The notes: generated by a model from the sequence alone, not told the origin. Positions 43,903 through 53,938 are shown, counted from the stretch's first letter. The stretch is 64,000 nt of DNA from Flavobacterium sp. LC2016-13 (GCF_009707955.1 NZ_WMDQ01000005.1:248001-312000), one strand, 5' to 3'. Numbers and translations: made by a program.

Positions 43903-44826
43903 CTGAGAGAAAAAAGTAAATAAACTACACGCAATTAGTGCATAAAATACAATTTCGTTGTTTAATTTTTGTTGAATATATTCTACATGACTTGATGCCA
44001 TCATAGTTAAAGGCGCAATACTAAACAATAATAAATCATTACTTTTATTAGGGGAAACAATAAAAACAAGGCCTGCTATAAAAAAACAAGCTACGATTTT
44101 TTTGTATGAACTATGAACGATTTGAGGTCTGTTTGATAAGGTTGTTAACATTGAAAACACAAAAAATAAGGCAACGGCAACATATATTGAAAGTGCTCCG
44201 TTTTCGTAATTATTTTTAAAATAATCAATATTAAAATTCATTACTGCGCGTTTTTCAAAAAACTCAATAGCATCAATATGAAAGATTAATGATATCAATA
44301 TAAAAATAACTGCAACAGCCATAAGTGCTATAAAAGGCAAAACCCAGTTTCTATAATCGCGAGAAACGTGAAAAATAATCGATATAAAAACCAATATCAA
44401 GAATAGTACACACCAAAATTGAAATAAAGAAGCTATTAAAATCCAAAAAGAAGCATCGAATATTTTTTCTTTTGAAGCTTTTAAAGATTGTATAGAAATC
44501 AATCTTCTAAGTGCTAACAAAATAAAAAAGTTAGCATATATTACATTTGGATTATTAAATATCGTTGGAAAAAACAATATAAAAAGTAAATAGAAAAATA
44601 TCGAATAACCATTGTCTTTACTGAGCCCGTTCTTTTTTACGATAAAATTAATAAGGAAAAATGAGGCAAATATAAAACACAGCAAACTCATTTTTTGAAA
44701 CATCAAAAAAGAAGAACTCATCCAGGAAGAATCCTGAAATTGAAAGAGAAAAAAGAAAACCAGTATTAAAATTACAACCAACGAATAATTTAATGGTGTA
44801 GATTTTCTAAAAACACTTGTTATCAT
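43897..44826 (-). CDS. DUF6427 polytopic membrane protein
   Basis: A 309-residue protein with about nine to ten hydrophobic segments and very few charged residues. It fits my memory of DUF6427, conserved in Flavobacteriia next to upp, DUF6341 and purD. The function is unknown. It is convergent with upp and divergent from the DUF6341 gene. Confidence 0.75.
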   Translation of the reverse strand: MITSVFRKSTPLNYSLVVILILVFFFLFQFQDSSWMSSSFLMFQKMSLLCFIFASFFLINFIVKKNGLSKDNGYSIFFYLLFILFFPTIFNNPNVIYANFFILLALRRLISIQSLKASKEKIFDASFWILIASLFQFWCVLFLILVFISIIFHVSRDYRNWVLPFIALMAVAVIFILISLIFHIDAIEFFEKRAVMNFNIDYFKNNYENGALSIYVAVALFFVFSMLTTLSNRPQIVHSSYKKIVACFFIAGLVFIVSPNKSNDLLLFSIAPLTMMASSHVEYIQQKLNNEIVFYALIACSLFTFFSQL

Positions 44827-44838
44827 AAGGATATTTTA

Positions 44839-44846
44839 TACTTTTG
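44839..44846 (+). promoter_or_regulatory. Probable -7 element of the DUF6341 gene
   Basis: TACTTTTG matches TAnnTTTG. The resulting leader to the ATG at 44966 would be about 115 nt. Confidence 0.4.
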
Positions 44847-44965
44847 TGATTGTAAATATAATACTTGTTTAAAAAGGAAAACCAACAAGTTGAAAAAAGA
44901 TTCTATTAAATGGATTTTGTCTTCAATGCGTTACAAAACAATAATAACATATAATTTTATAAATT

Positions 44966-45196
44966 ATGACAGCTTTTTTTGAAGGAATACAATACTTGTT
45001 CGTTAACATTTTATTTGCTCCACTTGACTTTTTACGTCGTTTAGAACCAATTACGTGGTTTGGTGCAAACACAATTAACTGGATTTTTATGATCATCTGC
45101 GCAAGCGCAATTGTTTATTGGATTAAACAATTACGCATTTTTGATGACGCCGGAACAGAAAACCAAGATACAACTGCTCACTCTTTCTTAAAGTAA
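44966..45196 (+). CDS. DUF6341 small membrane protein
   Basis: A 76-residue protein with a membrane helix near residues 36-54 and an amphipathic N-terminal part (EGIQYLFVNILFAPLDFLRRLEP). It matches my memory of DUF6341. Conserved in Flavobacteriia between DUF6427 and purD; function unknown. Its end overlaps convergent purD by 9 bases. Confidence 0.75.
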   Translation: MTAFFEGIQYLFVNILFAPLDFLRRLEPITWFGANTINWIFMIICASAIVYWIKQLRIFDDAGTENQDTTAHSFLK

Positions 45197-46462
45197 GTCG
45201 AAGCCAATATCTTTTCTAAAATACATCTTATCAAAATTTAGTTTATCTATATTTTGGTAAGATTTTTTTATGGCCTGTTGAAAATCGTCTCCATATGATG
45301 TTACAGTCAAAACACGTCCTCCATTACTAACGACATTTTCGTCATCTAATTTTGTTCCAGCGTGAAAAACTATCGAATCTGTAATATTTTCTAGTCCTGT
45401 AATAACTTTTCCTTTCTCAAAATCTTCAGGATATCCGCCAGAAACTACCATAATTGTGGTTGCACTTCTGGGATCAATTTCTAATTCGAAAGTATCTAAT
45501 TTTTGATTTGCCACTGAAAGGAATAATTCAACCAAGTCAGATTTTAGTCTCGGAACCACAACTTCAGTTTCAGGATCTCCCATTCTCACATTGTATTCAA
45601 TAACGATTGGTTCATTTTTTACATTAATCAAACCAATAAATACAAAACCTTTATATTCGATTCCGTCTTTCTGGAAACCTTCAATTGTTGGTTTTACGAT
45701 ACGCGTTTCGATTTTTTCCATCAAAACAGCATCAACATAAGGAACTGGAGAAACTGCTCCCATTCCACCTGTGTTTAATCCTGTATCGCCTTCACCAATT
45801 CTTTTGTAATCTTTTGCAGTTGGAAGAATTTTATAGCTTTTTCCGTCTGTCAATACAAAACAGCTTAATTCTATTCCGTCCAAAAATTCTTCAATAACTA
45901 CTTTTGAACTTGCTGCTCCAAATTTTTGGTGAACCAGCATATTTCTTAATTCAGTTTTCGCTTCTTCAAGATCCTGAATAATCAAAACACCTTTTCCGGC
46001 AGCTAAACCATCGGCTTTTAAAACGAATGGAGGCTGTAATGTTTCTAGAAATTTACATCCTTCTTCAACTGTTTCGGCAGTAAAACTGTCATAAGCTGCA
46101 GTTGGAATTTTATGTTTGATCAAAAACTCTTTTGCAAATTCTTTACTTCCTTCTAATTGAGCTCCTAATTTTGATGGGCCAATTACTGGGATATTTTTTA
46201 AACTTTCGTCGTTTTTAAAATAATCATAAATACCTTTTACCAACGGATCTTCTGGGCCTACGACTACTAAGCTTATATTTTCTTTAAGCACTAATGCTTT
46301 TATTGCTTCAAAATCGGTTGGAGCAATTGCTACATTTTCAGCAATTGCAGCTGTTCCCGCATTTCCTGGTGCAACAAAAAGTTTTTCGCAAAGTGGGCTT
46401 TGAATCATTTTCCATGCAAATGCATGTTCTCTTCCTCCTGATCCCAATAATAAAATTGTCAT
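45188..46462 (-). CDS. purD: Phosphoribosylamine-glycine ligase
   Basis: A 424-residue ATP-grasp enzyme making GAR in purine synthesis. Hallmarks are the opening LLLGSGGREHAFAWK, FVLKADGLAAGKGV near residue 140 and YNVRMGDPETEVV near residue 285. It is monocistronic with its own promoter element. Confidence 0.96.
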   Translation of the reverse strand: MTILLLGSGGREHAFAWKMIQSPLCEKLFVAPGNAGTAAIAENVAIAPTDFEAIKALVLKENISLVVVGPEDPLVKGIYDYFKNDESLKNIPVIGPSKLGAQLEGSKEFAKEFLIKHKIPTAAYDSFTAETVEEGCKFLETLQPPFVLKADGLAAGKGVLIIQDLEEAKTELRNMLVHQKFGAASSKVVIEEFLDGIELSCFVLTDGKSYKILPTAKDYKRIGEGDTGLNTGGMGAVSPVPYVDAVLMEKIETRIVKPTIEGFQKDGIEYKGFVFIGLINVKNEPIVIEYNVRMGDPETEVVVPRLKSDLVELFLSVANQKLDTFELEIDPRSATTIMVVSGGYPEDFEKGKVITGLENITDSIVFHAGTKLDDENVVSNGGRVLTVTSYGDDFQQAIKKSYQNIDKLNFDKMYFRKDIGFDLL

Positions 46463-46487
46463 GGTATAGTTGTATTTAGTTGTGGTG

Positions 46488-46495
46488 CAAAAATA
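46488..46495 (-). promoter_or_regulatory. -7 element of purD
   Basis: TATTTTTG on the minus strand matches TAnnTTTG, 25 bases before the purD ATG. Confidence 0.55.
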
Positions 46496-46577
46496 ATTGC
46501 TTTTGTACGTAAAAAATAATTAAATCTTAAAAAGTTGTTGATTCTTCTCTGTTAGTAATTGGTAAATATTATTTTTG

Positions 46578-47909
46578 ATGAAAATTTATTCTCAAAAAAT
46601 GCTGTCACTTTTCGATCTTTCATTAAAATTAAATGGTTTTCCAATCCAAAAGGCTAAAGCCGAATTGAATCGAATTGTGCATTTATCTGAAGAAGATTTC
46701 GCTGTTTTCCTTCAAAACAAAAAAGACGAAATTGTTGATTTTCATTTAAAAAACAACTCCTTTTATAAGGAATTAGTCGGAAATAAAACAGTTCCAAATT
46801 GGGAAGATTTGCCAATTCTTAACAAGCATAATCTACAAAAACCCCTCGAAGAAAGACTTTCAAAAGGATATACTTTAAAAAATGTTTACCTCAACAAAAC
46901 TTCCGGATCAAGCGGAACACCTTTTGTTTTTGCAAAAGATAAATATTCGCACGCCTTAACCTGGGCTTCAAATATAATGCGTTTTGGATGGTTTGGCATT
47001 GATTTTAATCATTCCTATCAAGCTCGTTTTTATGGCATTCCGATGGATTTTGTTGGATATCAAAAAGAACGTTTTAAGGATTTTTTGAGTGGCCGTTTTC
47101 GATTCCCTGTTTTCGATTTATCTGATGAAATCCTGGAAAAGTTTCTAAAAAAATTCAAAACCAAAAAATTCGATTACCTCAACGGTTATACAAGTTCTAT
47201 TGTTTTATTTGCCAAATATTTAGAGCAGAAAAATATCATTTTAAACCAAATTTGTCCAACTCTAAAAGCTTGTTTTGTTACTTCGGAAATGCTTTTTGAA
47301 TCGGATAAAAAACTCTTGGAAAAACAATTTGGAATTCCAATTATCAATGAATATGGGGCTTCAGAACTTGATTTGATTGCTTTTGAAAATACAAAAGGAG
47401 AATGGCAAGTTAATGCAGAAACGCTTTTTATTGAAATTTTAGATGAAAATAATAAAGCTCTTCCTTACGGGAAAGAAGGCCGAATTGTAATTACTTCTTT
47501 GTTCAATAAAGCAAATCCGTTTATCAGGTATGAAATTGGCGATATTGGAATTTTAGACGAAAAAAGTACACTACAAAAACCAATTCTAAAAACATTAATT
47601 GGGAGAACGAATGATGTTGCCATCTTGCCAAGCGGAAAAAAATCGCCAGGTTTAACTTTTTATTATGTAACCAAAAGTATTATTGAAGATGATGGAAATG
47701 TAAAAGAGTTTATCATCAAGCAAACAAAATTAGATGTTTTTGAAATTGAATATGTCTCTGAAAAAGAATTAGATTCGACTCAAATTCAGAAAATAAAAGA
47801 GGCTATTGAGTTGTATCTTGAACCCAATTTAAACTTCACTTTTACTCGAAAAACAGTTTTAGAAAGAACCAATCGTGGTAAATTAAAACAGTTTAAATCG
47901 TATTTATAA
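46578..47909 (+). CDS. CapK/PaaK-like phenylacetate-CoA ligase family protein
   Basis: A 443-residue adenylate-forming protein with KTSGSSGTPFVF (phosphate-binding loop, about residue 107) and NEYGASELD near residue 256. Similar CapK proteins occur in polysaccharide loci, where their acyl or sugar substrates are unclear. TATTTTTG at 46570-46577, directly in front of the ATG, looks like a -7 element; if so, ATG 46599 would be the true start. The polysaccharide locus begins about 0.6 kb further on, on the other strand. Confidence 0.82.
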   Translation: MKIYSQKMLSLFDLSLKLNGFPIQKAKAELNRIVHLSEEDFAVFLQNKKDEIVDFHLKNNSFYKELVGNKTVPNWEDLPILNKHNLQKPLEERLSKGYTLKNVYLNKTSGSSGTPFVFAKDKYSHALTWASNIMRFGWFGIDFNHSYQARFYGIPMDFVGYQKERFKDFLSGRFRFPVFDLSDEILEKFLKKFKTKKFDYLNGYTSSIVLFAKYLEQKNIILNQICPTLKACFVTSEMLFESDKKLLEKQFGIPIINEYGASELDLIAFENTKGEWQVNAETLFIEILDENNKALPYGKEGRIVITSLFNKANPFIRYEIGDIGILDEKSTLQKPILKTLIGRTNDVAILPSGKKSPGLTFYYVTKSIIEDDGNVKEFIIKQTKLDVFEIEYVSEKELDSTQIQKIKEAIELYLEPNLNFTFTRKTVLERTNRGKLKQFKSYL

Positions 47910-47924
47910 ACATAAATAAAATCT

Positions 47925-47932
47925 TACATTTG
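47925..47932 (+). promoter_or_regulatory. -7 element of the ORF6N gene
   Basis: TACATTTG matches TAnnTTTG, 19 bases before ATG 47952, so the gene has its own promoter. Confidence 0.55.
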
Positions 47933-47951
47933 TTTTTTTAGTTAAAAACTC

Positions 47952-48491
47952 ATGGATGATCAATCTCTGCTTTCTGAAGAAGCTATTTCTACTAAAATAT
48001 ATTTTATTCGCGGCCAAAAAGTGATGCTTGATCGTGACTTGGCAATCCTTTACGGAATAGAAACAAAAAGATTAAAAGAACAAGTAAAAAGGAATCGAAT
48101 CCGTTTTCCTGAAGACTTTATGTTTGAGCTTACCAAAATAGAATTTGAAAATTGGAGGTCGCAAATTGCGACCTCCAATTCTGAAAAGATGGGATTACGT
48201 TATGTACCAATGGCATTTACCGAGCATGGTGTTTTAATGCTATCAAGTGTTTTGAATAGTGACAAAGCAATTCAAACCAATATTCAAATTATGCGTATTT
48301 TTACGAAAGTGAGACAAATGCTTTTGGATACTACAGAAATCAAAGTTGATATTCAGCATCCCGAAGCCTCGGGACAAAAGAAGTTAGAGAATCATGATAA
48401 AAACATAGAATTGGTTTTTTCTTATCTGGATGAATTGACAGAGAAAAAAGAAAATGAAGTTGAAAGAGTAAAAATTGGTTATAAAAAATAG
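47952..48491 (+). CDS. ORF6N domain protein
   Basis: A 179-residue protein whose N-terminal part (about residues 10-105: IYFIRGQKVMLDRDLAILYG, MAFTEHGVLMLSSVL) is the ORF6N domain, a DNA-binding-like module first seen in phage antirepressors but common in Bacteroidota chromosomes. A charged helical tail follows. No phage gene is nearby. Two palindromes lie inside the frame, at 48150-48180 and 48359-48374; the latter codes for HPEASG and looks like an insertion. It ends 4 bases from the convergent GT2 gene. Confidence 0.85.
   Translation: MDDQSLLSEEAISTKIYFIRGQKVMLDRDLAILYGIETKRLKEQVKRNRIRFPEDFMFELTKIEFENWRSQIATSNSEKMGLRYVPMAFTEHGVLMLSSVLNSDKAIQTNIQIMRIFTKVRQMLLDTTEIKVDIQHPEASGQKKLENHDKNIELVFSYLDELTEKKENEVERVKIGYKK
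48150..48180. repeat. Perfect 15-bp inverted repeat inside the ORF6N gene
   Basis: AATTGGAGGTCGCAA at 48150-48164 is followed after one base by its exact complement at 48166-48180. It encodes the residues around NWRSQIATSN and would form a strong hairpin. Confidence 0.8.
48359..48374. repeat. REP-like palindrome inside the ORF6N gene
   Basis: TCCCGAAGCCTCGGGA, six-base arms TCCCGA/TCGGGA around AGCC. It has the same core as the intergenic palindrome at 17459-17478. Confidence 0.55.
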
Positions 48492-48495
48492 TTTC

Positions 48496-49260
48496 TTAAT
48501 TCTTTATATATCTTGGTTTAATAACCAATTGAGTAAATAAAAACCGTATCATCAAGAAAACAGAACTTACGAAATTATAACCGTGAAAATCTCGATAAAC
48601 ACCAAAATTATGTTTTATCAATTTAAATTTTGAAGACGAAATTGAATCTTTTCTAATTCTGTAAAAAGCCAATGGTTCTGGAACTGGTTTTGTTTCTTTG
48701 ATTTGTTTTAAAATCGTAAGCCATAAACGCCAGTCTTGTCTTTTTTGTGTCGCTTCAATTACAATTTTTCCGAAATATTCTGTATCGTAAATAGCAGTTA
48801 AATTCCCAACATAATTGCAAAAAAACAATTGATTATAAGTTAGTATTAATGGCGCTTCTACTCTTCTGTTTAAATTATTGCCTTCTTCATCAATACAATC
48901 ATAAAAACTAAACGTAAACGGTAAATTTTTTTCTTTCAAAAACTGAATTTGCTTTTCTAATTTCATCGGGAACCACAAATCATCAGCGTCTAAATAAGCA
49001 ATATATTTTCCGGTTGCTTTTTCTAAAGCTACATTTCTGGCGAAACCATTTCCGGAGTTTTTAAGTAATTTAAAAAGTTTTATTCGTTGATCTTTCTCCG
49101 CAAAATTTTCAATAATTTTTACGGTTTCATCTGTTGATCCGTCATCTACCAAAATCATTTCCCAGTTTTGATAACTTTGATCCAGTACAGATTGTAATGT
49201 TGCGCGAATATATTTTTCTGCGTTAAATGTTGGCGTTATAATCGAAACTAATTCACTCAT
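48496..49260 (-). CDS. Glycosyltransferase family 2
   Basis: A 254-residue GT-A enzyme with the opening VSIITPTFNAEKYI, nucleotide-binding LVDDGST and metal-binding YLDADDLW. It adds one sugar of the repeat unit. It is the last gene of the exopolysaccharide locus and touches the phosphotransferase gene by one base. Confidence 0.9.
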   Translation of the reverse strand: MSELVSIITPTFNAEKYIRATLQSVLDQSYQNWEMILVDDGSTDETVKIIENFAEKDQRIKLFKLLKNSGNGFARNVALEKATGKYIAYLDADDLWFPMKLEKQIQFLKEKNLPFTFSFYDCIDEEGNNLNRRVEAPLILTYNQLFFCNYVGNLTAIYDTEYFGKIVIEATQKRQDWRLWLTILKQIKETKPVPEPLAFYRIRKDSISSSKFKLIKHNFGVYRDFHGYNFVSSVFLMIRFLFTQLVIKPRYIKN

Positions 49261-50627
49261 TAATATGCTTTTTTATCGCCTTTGAAAATATTTATTACTG
49301 TTTGAGAAATTATTTTTAAATCTAAAATAAGAGACCAGTTTTCGATATAAAAAACATCAAATTTTATTCTGTTTACCATATCTCTTTCTGTCGTTATTTC
49401 TCCTCTAAAACCACTTACTTGTGCTAATCCGGTAATTCCCGGTTTAACAGAATGGCGAATTATGTATTTTTTTAGTTTCTTTCCGTATTCTTTATTTTGT
49501 GACCAAAGATGTGGTCTTGGTCCAACAACTGACATATCTCCCAGTAAAACATTGATAAATTGTGGCAGTTCATCAATACTGGTTTTTCTCATGAATTTAC
49601 CAATTACTGTAACGCGCGGATCATCTTTTGAGGCTTCTTTCTCTGTTGTTTTATTCATTTTCATAGAACGGAATTTATAACAAATAAATTCGTTTTCATC
49701 TATTCCAGGTCTTCCTTGTTTAAAAAAAACAGGGCCTTTAGATTCTAGTTTTATCAAAATTCCTAATAATGGATATATCCATGATAATAAAAAAACAATG
49801 ACTATAATAGAGAATATGATATCAAAAAAACGTTTTAAAATTTTAATTGCCGGCTCGTTCAATATTGTTTGTTTCAGCGAAAGCACGGGAAATAAATCGT
49901 AATAATCTATTTTCAAATTTTTTGAGAAAATCTCTTTTGTATCCGGAATAAATTTTATGACTTTATTGTTTTCATAAGCAAAATCAATTAGTCCTTTCAG
50001 GTAATTGTTTGATACTTCGTGCAAGGAACAATAAATTTCGTCAACAGAATTTGCGAGAACAAAAGGTTTTAAATCTTCTAATTTACCTGTAATCTCTTGG
50101 TTTTCTTTTTTATCTGAAAAATATCCCAGAAAACGATATCCATAATCTTTTCTTGTTTCAAATAGATTTTTTAACCGAATTGCTTCTGGTGTAAATCCAA
50201 TAATTACAGCAATTCGATAATTACTTCCCGTTATTATTCTGTATTTTTTTAAATAAAAAAACAACGAGAATTTAAAAATACTTACCAATACTATGGCTGA
50301 AAACGCAAATATTGCAATGGCTTTTTGGTTAAAAATCGCCTGTCTGGAAAATGGAAAAAAAGCAATTACAACCAAAAGAAATAAGATCGCTTGCCTGAAT
50401 ATTTTTGAAGCAATTACAACTGGTGGCGTGAATCGATAAACGTCGTAAAATTTTATAGAAAAAGCAATTAAGCTCCATCCTAAATATTGGTAAAAAACAA
50501 ACAAAAAAATATTTGCAACTAATTCTTTAAAAACAAAAAAACTCAAAATAGCAATTACCATCAGATCGATTAAAATACTGATTGGCCTTATATATTTTGA
50601 GTATCTTCCTGTTTGAAACATTGTCAT
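49260..50627 (-). CDS. WcaJ-type undecaprenyl-phosphate sugar phosphotransferase
   Basis: A 455-residue protein with about four N-terminal membrane helices, a CoA-binding-like domain (about 140-250) and a C-terminal bacterial sugar transferase domain (from about 265) with KRFFDII, FKQGRPG, CYKFRSM, DELPQ, VVGPRPH and GITGLAQVSG. It starts repeat-unit synthesis by moving a sugar 1-phosphate to undecaprenyl phosphate. A second ATG two codons in (50621) is also possible. Confidence 0.92.
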   Translation of the reverse strand: MTMFQTGRYSKYIRPISILIDLMVIAILSFFVFKELVANIFLFVFYQYLGWSLIAFSIKFYDVYRFTPPVVIASKIFRQAILFLLVVIAFFPFSRQAIFNQKAIAIFAFSAIVLVSIFKFSLFFYLKKYRIITGSNYRIAVIIGFTPEAIRLKNLFETRKDYGYRFLGYFSDKKENQEITGKLEDLKPFVLANSVDEIYCSLHEVSNNYLKGLIDFAYENNKVIKFIPDTKEIFSKNLKIDYYDLFPVLSLKQTILNEPAIKILKRFFDIIFSIIVIVFLLSWIYPLLGILIKLESKGPVFFKQGRPGIDENEFICYKFRSMKMNKTTEKEASKDDPRVTVIGKFMRKTSIDELPQFINVLLGDMSVVGPRPHLWSQNKEYGKKLKKYIIRHSVKPGITGLAQVSGFRGEITTERDMVNRIKFDVFYIENWSLILDLKIISQTVINIFKGDKKAY

Positions 50628-50645
50628 AAATTGTTTTCTCTAATA

Positions 50646-51629
50646 CTATTTTATGTAATTCGAAAAATCTTTATGTTCTTCTTTAGAAAGTTCTTCTTTA
50701 GAAAGAGATCTAAAATAATCGTATGTAATTTTCATTCCTTCAGAACGGCTTACTTTTGCTTCCCAACCCAGCAATTCTTTTGCTTTTGTTGTGTCTGGCT
50801 GACGTTGCAAAGGATCGTTTATTGGTAAAGGATGATATACTACTTTTTGATTCGTTCCTGTTAGTTTTATAATTTCTTCTGCAAAATCTTTAATTGTGAT
50901 TTCGTCAGGATTTCCAATATTTACCGGATACACATAATCAGAATGTAGTAATCTGAAAATACCTTCAACCTGATCGTCGACGTAACAGAAAGAGCGGGTT
51001 TGCATACCGTCTCCAAAAATTGTTAAATCTTCTCCTCGTAATGCCTGGCCAATAAACGCAGGAATAACACGTCCGTCGTTTAAACGCATTCTTGGTCCGT
51101 AAGTATTAAAAATACGCACAATTCTGGTTTCGACACCATGAAATGTGTGATACGCCATTGTTATCGATTCCTGAAAACGTTTTGCTTCATCATAAACACC
51201 TCTTGGTCCAATGGTATTTACGTTTCCGTAGTATTCTTCTGTTTGCGGATGAACCAAAGGGTCTCCATAAACTTCTGAAGTCGAAGCGATCAAAATTCGG
51301 GCTTTTTTTACTCGGGCCAAACCTAACAGATTATGCGTTCCTAATGATCCCACTTTTAAGGTTTGAATCGGAATTTTTAAATAATCTATTGGACTTGCCG
51401 GAGAGGCAAAATGTAATATATAATCTAAATCACCCGGAATATGAACGAATTTAGTAATATCATGATGGTAAAATTCAAAGTGTTCTAATTTGAATAAATG
51501 CTCTATGTTTTTAAGATCTCCAGTAATCAAATTATCCATTCCGATAACAAAATAACCTTCTTTAATAAACCGATCGCATAAATGTGATCCTAAAAAACCC
51601 GCTGCTCCGGTGATAAGTATTCTTTTCAT
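50646..51629 (-). CDS. UDP-glucuronate decarboxylase (UDP-xylose synthase)
   Basis: A 327-residue short-chain dehydrogenase-type enzyme. NAD-binding [14 protein letters not shown] is at the N-terminus, STSEVYG and the YDEAK catalytic pair near residue 150, and the [10 protein letters not shown] segment is that of UXS proteins. It should make UDP-xylose for the polymer. It lies 1 base from the GT4 gene. Confidence 0.88.
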   Translation of the reverse strand: MKRILITGAAGFLGSHLCDRFIKEGYFVIGMDNLITGDLKNIEHLFKLEHFEFYHHDITKFVHIPGDLDYILHFASPASPIDYLKIPIQTLKVGSLGTHNLLGLARVKKARILIASTSEVYGDPLVHPQTEEYYGNVNTIGPRGVYDEAKRFQESITMAYHTFHGVETRIVRIFNTYGPRMRLNDGRVIPAFIGQALRGEDLTIFGDGMQTRSFCYVDDQVEGIFRLLHSDYVYPVNIGNPDEITIKDFAEEIIKLTGTNQKVVYHPLPINDPLQRQPDTTKAKELLGWEAKVSRSEGMKITYDYFRSLSKEELSKEEHKDFSNYIK

Positions 51630-51630
51630 A

Positions 51631-52755
51631 TTATTTTAATTGATCTCTATAGATAGATTCTAGGTCTTTTATTTTTTTATAAATATTATGATGATTTTCA
51701 AATGTGTCTTTTGCATTCTTTGAAAACTCATCATACAATTTTTGATCTTGAAGTAAAATATTTATCTTTTTAGTAAATTCTAATACATTGTTTTTTTTAA
51801 TACAATAACCATTATAATGGTTAAAAATCAAATCTCTGTTTCCATCGCAATCAGAAACAACACAAGGAATTGATAACGCTAAACTTTCAATAATTGAATA
51901 AGGAAGCCCTTCGTATCTGGCTGTAGAAAGATACACTTTTGATTTACTTATAATATTCAAAACATCTTCTCTCGTCGTCCAGTTTAATAATGTTACTTTA
52001 TCTATTAAGTTTAGTTTAGTAATTAAGTTTTCAACTTGCTTAACATGATCTGCATGATGTCCTAATCCTAAAATTACCAAATGTACATCTACATTTTTAT
52101 TAAGTTCATATAAAACTTCTATCAATTCTTCGATATTTTTTTGATAACACGGTCTTCCTACTGTACAAAGATATTGATCGGGCCATGTTTTGGGTATTGA
52201 TAGATCAAATATTTTTTCAATTGGCTCTATTGCATTGTTAAAAAGATTTGTTTTCGATTTTGGAAAACCAACTTCATTTATCGCTCTATTTAGTTCAGAT
52301 TGAGAACACGCAAGTAAAATTGCTTTTCCTTTGGAGAGCAATTTTTCAATTTTTAGAAAAACCAACCTTTTAATTTTGCTCTCTGCACTCAAAAAAGAAA
52401 ATGCCTGCGGCGTATGTAAAACTTTTGTTCCCGTTAAAAAACCAACAATTCTACCAATTACTCCTCCTTTTGTACTATGTGAATGTATTAAATCTGGTTT
52501 TTCTCTACGAATGATTTTCAATGCTTTTAAAGTTGCCTTTAAATCCTGTATTAAAGATATCTCTCTATGAATTGACAATTTATAATGAATAACTGGTTTT
52601 GAATCTTTATTTACAAATTCATTTTCAGTATCAGAATCTCCATGAATTATAATGTTTTCAAAATTCTCAGTATCCAAATTGTGGAGTATCTGTCTCAAAG
52701 AAACATCAACTCCTCCTACAGAATGGAGAATGTGTGCAATTTTAATTTTCTTCAT
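51631..52755 (-). CDS. Glycosyltransferase family 4
   Basis: A 374-residue GT-B enzyme with the start [29 protein letters not shown] near residue 90 and the EX7E-type motif in [17 protein letters not shown]. It adds a sugar to the lipid-linked repeat unit. It overlaps the polymerase-like gene upstream by 14 bases. Confidence 0.9.
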   Translation of the reverse strand: MKKIKIAHILHSVGGVDVSLRQILHNLDTENFENIIIHGDSDTENEFVNKDSKPVIHYKLSIHREISLIQDLKATLKALKIIRREKPDLIHSHSTKGGVIGRIVGFLTGTKVLHTPQAFSFLSAESKIKRLVFLKIEKLLSKGKAILLACSQSELNRAINEVGFPKSKTNLFNNAIEPIEKIFDLSIPKTWPDQYLCTVGRPCYQKNIEELIEVLYELNKNVDVHLVILGLGHHADHVKQVENLITKLNLIDKVTLLNWTTREDVLNIISKSKVYLSTARYEGLPYSIIESLALSIPCVVSDCDGNRDLIFNHYNGYCIKKNNVLEFTKKINILLQDQKLYDEFSKNAKDTFENHHNIYKKIKDLESIYRDQLK

Positions 52756-53938
52756 CTAATTTATTATGGGGTAAAATTAGTATAAATAAACCAAACAAAT
52801 AACATCCAAACTGTCTGTAAAATATATTTTCAACTATAAAAAAAAGCAAGAATGAAACTACTATTGCTACTTTGTAAAAATCAGATTTAACTTCAAATAG
52901 TAATTTTATAAAAAAAGCTGCAAAGATTAAAAACGTTATAATTCCTCCAATTAAATAAAAATCAATAAACTGATTATGTGAATTAAATTTTTCGAACAGA
53001 AAATATTCTCGTTTCGACTCATTATCAATTTTTGAAGAATAGCAATCTGTAAAGTTTTTTTCAATGATGCTATAGCTGTCAAAACCTATAAAAAAATTAA
53101 AACTATTTTCTTTTGTCATTTGATAGGCACAATCCCAAATTACTATTCTTGGCTCATAATCTGATGCTGTTTTTAAAGATTCTGAGATGTTACTTTTTAT
53201 AAAAAAACGTTCTGAGATATTTTTATTTGTAAAAACTAAAACTCCAAATCCCATCACTAAGCTTATTAAAATAACAGCCTTTTTTAACTTACTAACTTTA
53301 AGATAAAACAGTAGATAAACTATCGTTAATAAAAATAATGTTATAAGTGAGATTCTTGCCGAAATGAGAATAATAAATATAAATAATAATATTGCGTTAA
53401 TGAACCATATTGTTTTAAAAGATGGATTTAAAATTGCTTTTTCAATAGCTAAAAAAATACCCAAAACAGCAATAAAACCAATATAGGGACGTTCTAATAA
53501 TAGTAGCTCATTAGCCTCAGCTGTATTAGAAAAAGGAAGATCTTTGTTTTTAAAATAATACAATGATATTAAAAAAAATGAACTCAAAACGACAAGAGTT
53601 ATAGAGCATAAAATAACTGTTTTTAATTTATCTGTATTCTTGATTCTTTGCAAAACAATTGATAATAAAAAGATTAATAACAAGCCTTTATAAACTTTTA
53701 AATCATAGCCAATTGTTCCAAAAAAGATTGATTTTAAACTTAAAAAAACTACTAATACCCCTAAAAAATTACTTGATGAAAATTGAAACTTTGGTCTCTG
53801 TACAGTCCTAAAATCAATAATGACCCATAGCGCTAAAATTCCTAAAATAATATTAGGAATCGCTTTTGAAAAAAAAAGCGATAATATCAAACCATAGGTA
53901 AGAAATTCGAAACCGTTCTTTTTTAATATATTAAGCAT
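52742..53938 (-). CDS. O-antigen ligase/polymerase-like membrane protein (first of two)
   Basis: A 398-residue protein with about ten membrane helices and a larger extracytoplasmic loop (about 245-320) holding EPRIVIWDCAYQM and FNSHNQFIDFYLIGG. The loop HNxFI pattern is typical of Wzy/WaaL. It would polymerise or ligate repeat units. It overlaps both neighbours by 14 and 8 bases. Confidence 0.8.
   Translation of the reverse strand: MLNILKKNGFEFLTYGLILSLFFSKAIPNIILGILALWVIIDFRTVQRPKFQFSSSNFLGVLVVFLSLKSIFFGTIGYDLKVYKGLLLIFLLSIVLQRIKNTDKLKTVILCSITLVVLSSFFLISLYYFKNKDLPFSNTAEANELLLLERPYIGFIAVLGIFLAIEKAILNPSFKTIWFINAILLFIFIILISARISLITLFLLTIVYLLFYLKVSKLKKAVILISLVMGFGVLVFTNKNISERFFIKSNISESLKTASDYEPRIVIWDCAYQMTKENSFNFFIGFDSYSIIEKNFTDCYSSKIDNESKREYFLFEKFNSHNQFIDFYLIGGIITFLIFAAFFIKLLFEVKSDFYKVAIVVSFLLFFIVENIFYRQFGCYLFGLFILILPHNKLDEEN

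Noticed and set aside
44890..44982. A 30-codon frame with a TTG start in front of and overlapping the DUF6341 start.
   Set aside because: It lies in the probable leader, but there is no ribosome binding evidence, no family resemblance, and the composition could be chance; it remains a weak leader-peptide candidate.
47952..48491. ORF6N gene as the sign of a prophage.
   Set aside because: ORF6N genes are common as single chromosomal genes in Bacteroidota; no integrase, structural or lysis gene is near.
51143..51454. Plus-strand frame of 103 codons over the UDP-glucuronate decarboxylase gene.
   Set aside because: It lies fully inside a well supported gene and its product has no family features.
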